Assembly (NCBI RefSeq): GCF_009910675.1
Contig: NZ_RSEJ01000009.1
Span: 62,001-126,000, forward strand
From: Photobacterium alginatilyticum
GTDB taxonomy: Bacteria > Pseudomonadota > Gammaproteobacteria > Enterobacterales > Vibrionaceae
Reading direction: 5' to 3'
DNA length: 64,000 nucleotides
The position numbers and the translations under genes are program-made. Positions 63,377 through 64,000 of the stretch are shown piece after piece. The notes under the pieces are model-generated. The model saw only the letters and a list, made by a program, of their open reading frames with translations, was not told where the DNA came from and made no database searches. How positions within the stretch are numbered: position 1 is the stretch's first letter; every line of letters begins with the position of its first letter.

Positions 63377-64000
63377 TCAACGTGACACGGTCACCAAAGC
63401 GTTGGCTAAATAATCTAGCTGCTGTTCCTGCATACCGGCAACATTGATTCGCCCGTCACCAACAGCATAAATTGCAAACTCATCGCGTAAGCGACCAACT
63501 TGTTCAGGGCTCAAGCCTGTCACTGAGAACATTCCCTTATGCTGTTCTATAAAGTCGAATTCATCTGAACCTTGTGCTCGTACCGCCTTTGTCAGGCCGG
63601 CGCGCAGGCTCAACAATCTACCCAGCATTTCATTCAGCTCTTGCTTCCACACTTGAGTTAGGGCTGGATCGCTCAGAATTGTCGCAACAAGTGCAGCACC
63701 ATGATCAGGTGGCATGGTATATGTAGAACGTGCAAGGTTCAAAATTCGTCCTTTGGCATTTTGGGCTACCTTCAGGCTATCGCTAATCACGATCGCGGCA
63801 CCAGTTCGCTCCCGATATAAGCCAAAATTCTTAGAACAAGATGTAGCGATAATCATTTCTTCAGTATTGTCTGCCATGTGTTTTAAGCCAGCTGCATCTT
63901 GCTCCAATCCATCACCAAACCCCAAGTAGGCAATATCGACAAAAGGCATAAAACCATTCTTGTTGGCGAGTTCCGTAATCGCCTGCCAGTCAGAGAAGGA
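63377..64000 (-). CDS. Aromatic/aspartate aminotransferase (5' end beyond window)
   Basis: The C-terminal 208 or so residues of a class I aminotransferase. The frame is open to the window end (FSDWQAITELANKNGFMPFV at 63939-63998). VDIAYLGFGDGLEQDA and ATSCSKNFGLYRERTGA contain the PLP-binding Lys, MPPDHGAAL matches the TyrB/AspC interface, and the substrate Arg lies near the C-terminus. The SKNFGLYRER context is that of TyrB/AspC. The internal ATG at 63949 is not the true start. Convergent with the kinase. Confidence 0.92.
   Translation of the reverse strand, partial: SFSDWQAITELANKNGFMPFVDIAYLGFGDGLEQDAAGLKHMADNTEEMIIATSCSKNFGLYRERTGAAIVISDSLKVAQNAKGRILNLARSTYTMPPDHGAALVATILSDPALTQVWKQELNEMLGRLLSLRAGLTKAVRAQGSDEFDFIEQHKGMFSVTGLSPEQVGRLRDEFAIYAVGDGRINVAGMQEQQLDYLANALVTVSR

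Overview
The window reads as a chromosomal segment of a marine gammaproteobacterium of the family Vibrionaceae, most likely Photobacterium or a close relative (Grimontia/Enterovibrio). This is inferred from gene content: a secreted GH18 chitinase with Vibrio-type chitin-binding domains, two methyl-accepting chemotaxis proteins, an intrinsic Qnr pentapeptide protein, a BCCT osmolyte transporter, an H-NOX/hybrid-kinase pair of the type known to feed Vibrio quorum sensing, and moderate GC. No rRNA, tRNA, insertion sequence, prophage or CRISPR array was seen. The first gene (surface protein) and the last (aromatic aminotransferase) run off the window ends.

Layout. 1-8.5 kb: a partial surface protein, an SGNH hydrolase, two small proteins, a multidomain chitinase, an adenosine/adenine deaminase, and a PhzF-like protein overlapping a wrecked GNAT gene. 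8.6-15.1 kb: a giant calcium-repeat lipoprotein and a chemoreceptor. 15.3-33.1 kb: one long minus-strand operon for anaerobic (cobalt-early) cobalamin synthesis plus its cobalt ECF transporter, headed by a cobalamin riboswitch (about 32910-33085). It carries cbiM, a NikL/CbiL-like membrane protein, cbiQ, cbiO, cbiD, cbiC, cbiET, cbiL, cbiG (fused to a [2Fe-2S] ferredoxin), cbiK, cbiH, cbiF, cobA-hemD, cbiB, cobD, an archaeal/cyanobacterial-type cobT, cbiA and cobC. No gene for precorrin-6A reductase (cbiJ/cobK), cobyric acid synthase (cbiP), cobU, cobS or adenosyltransferase is present, so these must lie elsewhere or be replaced.

33-54 kb: mixed accessory genes. They include membrane proteins, a secreted lipase with a membrane-anchored partner of unknown family, a LuxR-type regulator, a cNMP/CBS/DUF294 signalling protein coupled to a DNA polymerase III epsilon-like exonuclease, a BCCT transporter, Qnr, a LysR regulator divergent from an ABM-domain/Gfo-Idh-MocA pair, an MsrA-GNAT fusion, a GreA-like protein, succinate-semialdehyde dehydrogenase, a patatin and a second chemoreceptor.

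54-64 kb: the most intriguing block is the minus-strand series 59316-54892. It holds a LytS-type histidine kinase, a LytTR response regulator, an ABC ATPase whose Q-loop, signature and H-loop are all altered, a minimal FtsX-like permease and a coiled-coil protein. Between regulator and ABC gene lie three 10-bp direct repeats at about 20-bp spacing, placed against a promoter with a perfect TATAAT but no -35, followed by a strong leader hairpin. This looks like a dedicated signalling circuit controlling a non-canonical ABC module. It is followed by a nitroreductase, a small unknown gene, the H-NOX sensor with its hybrid histidine kinase, and the partial aminotransferase.
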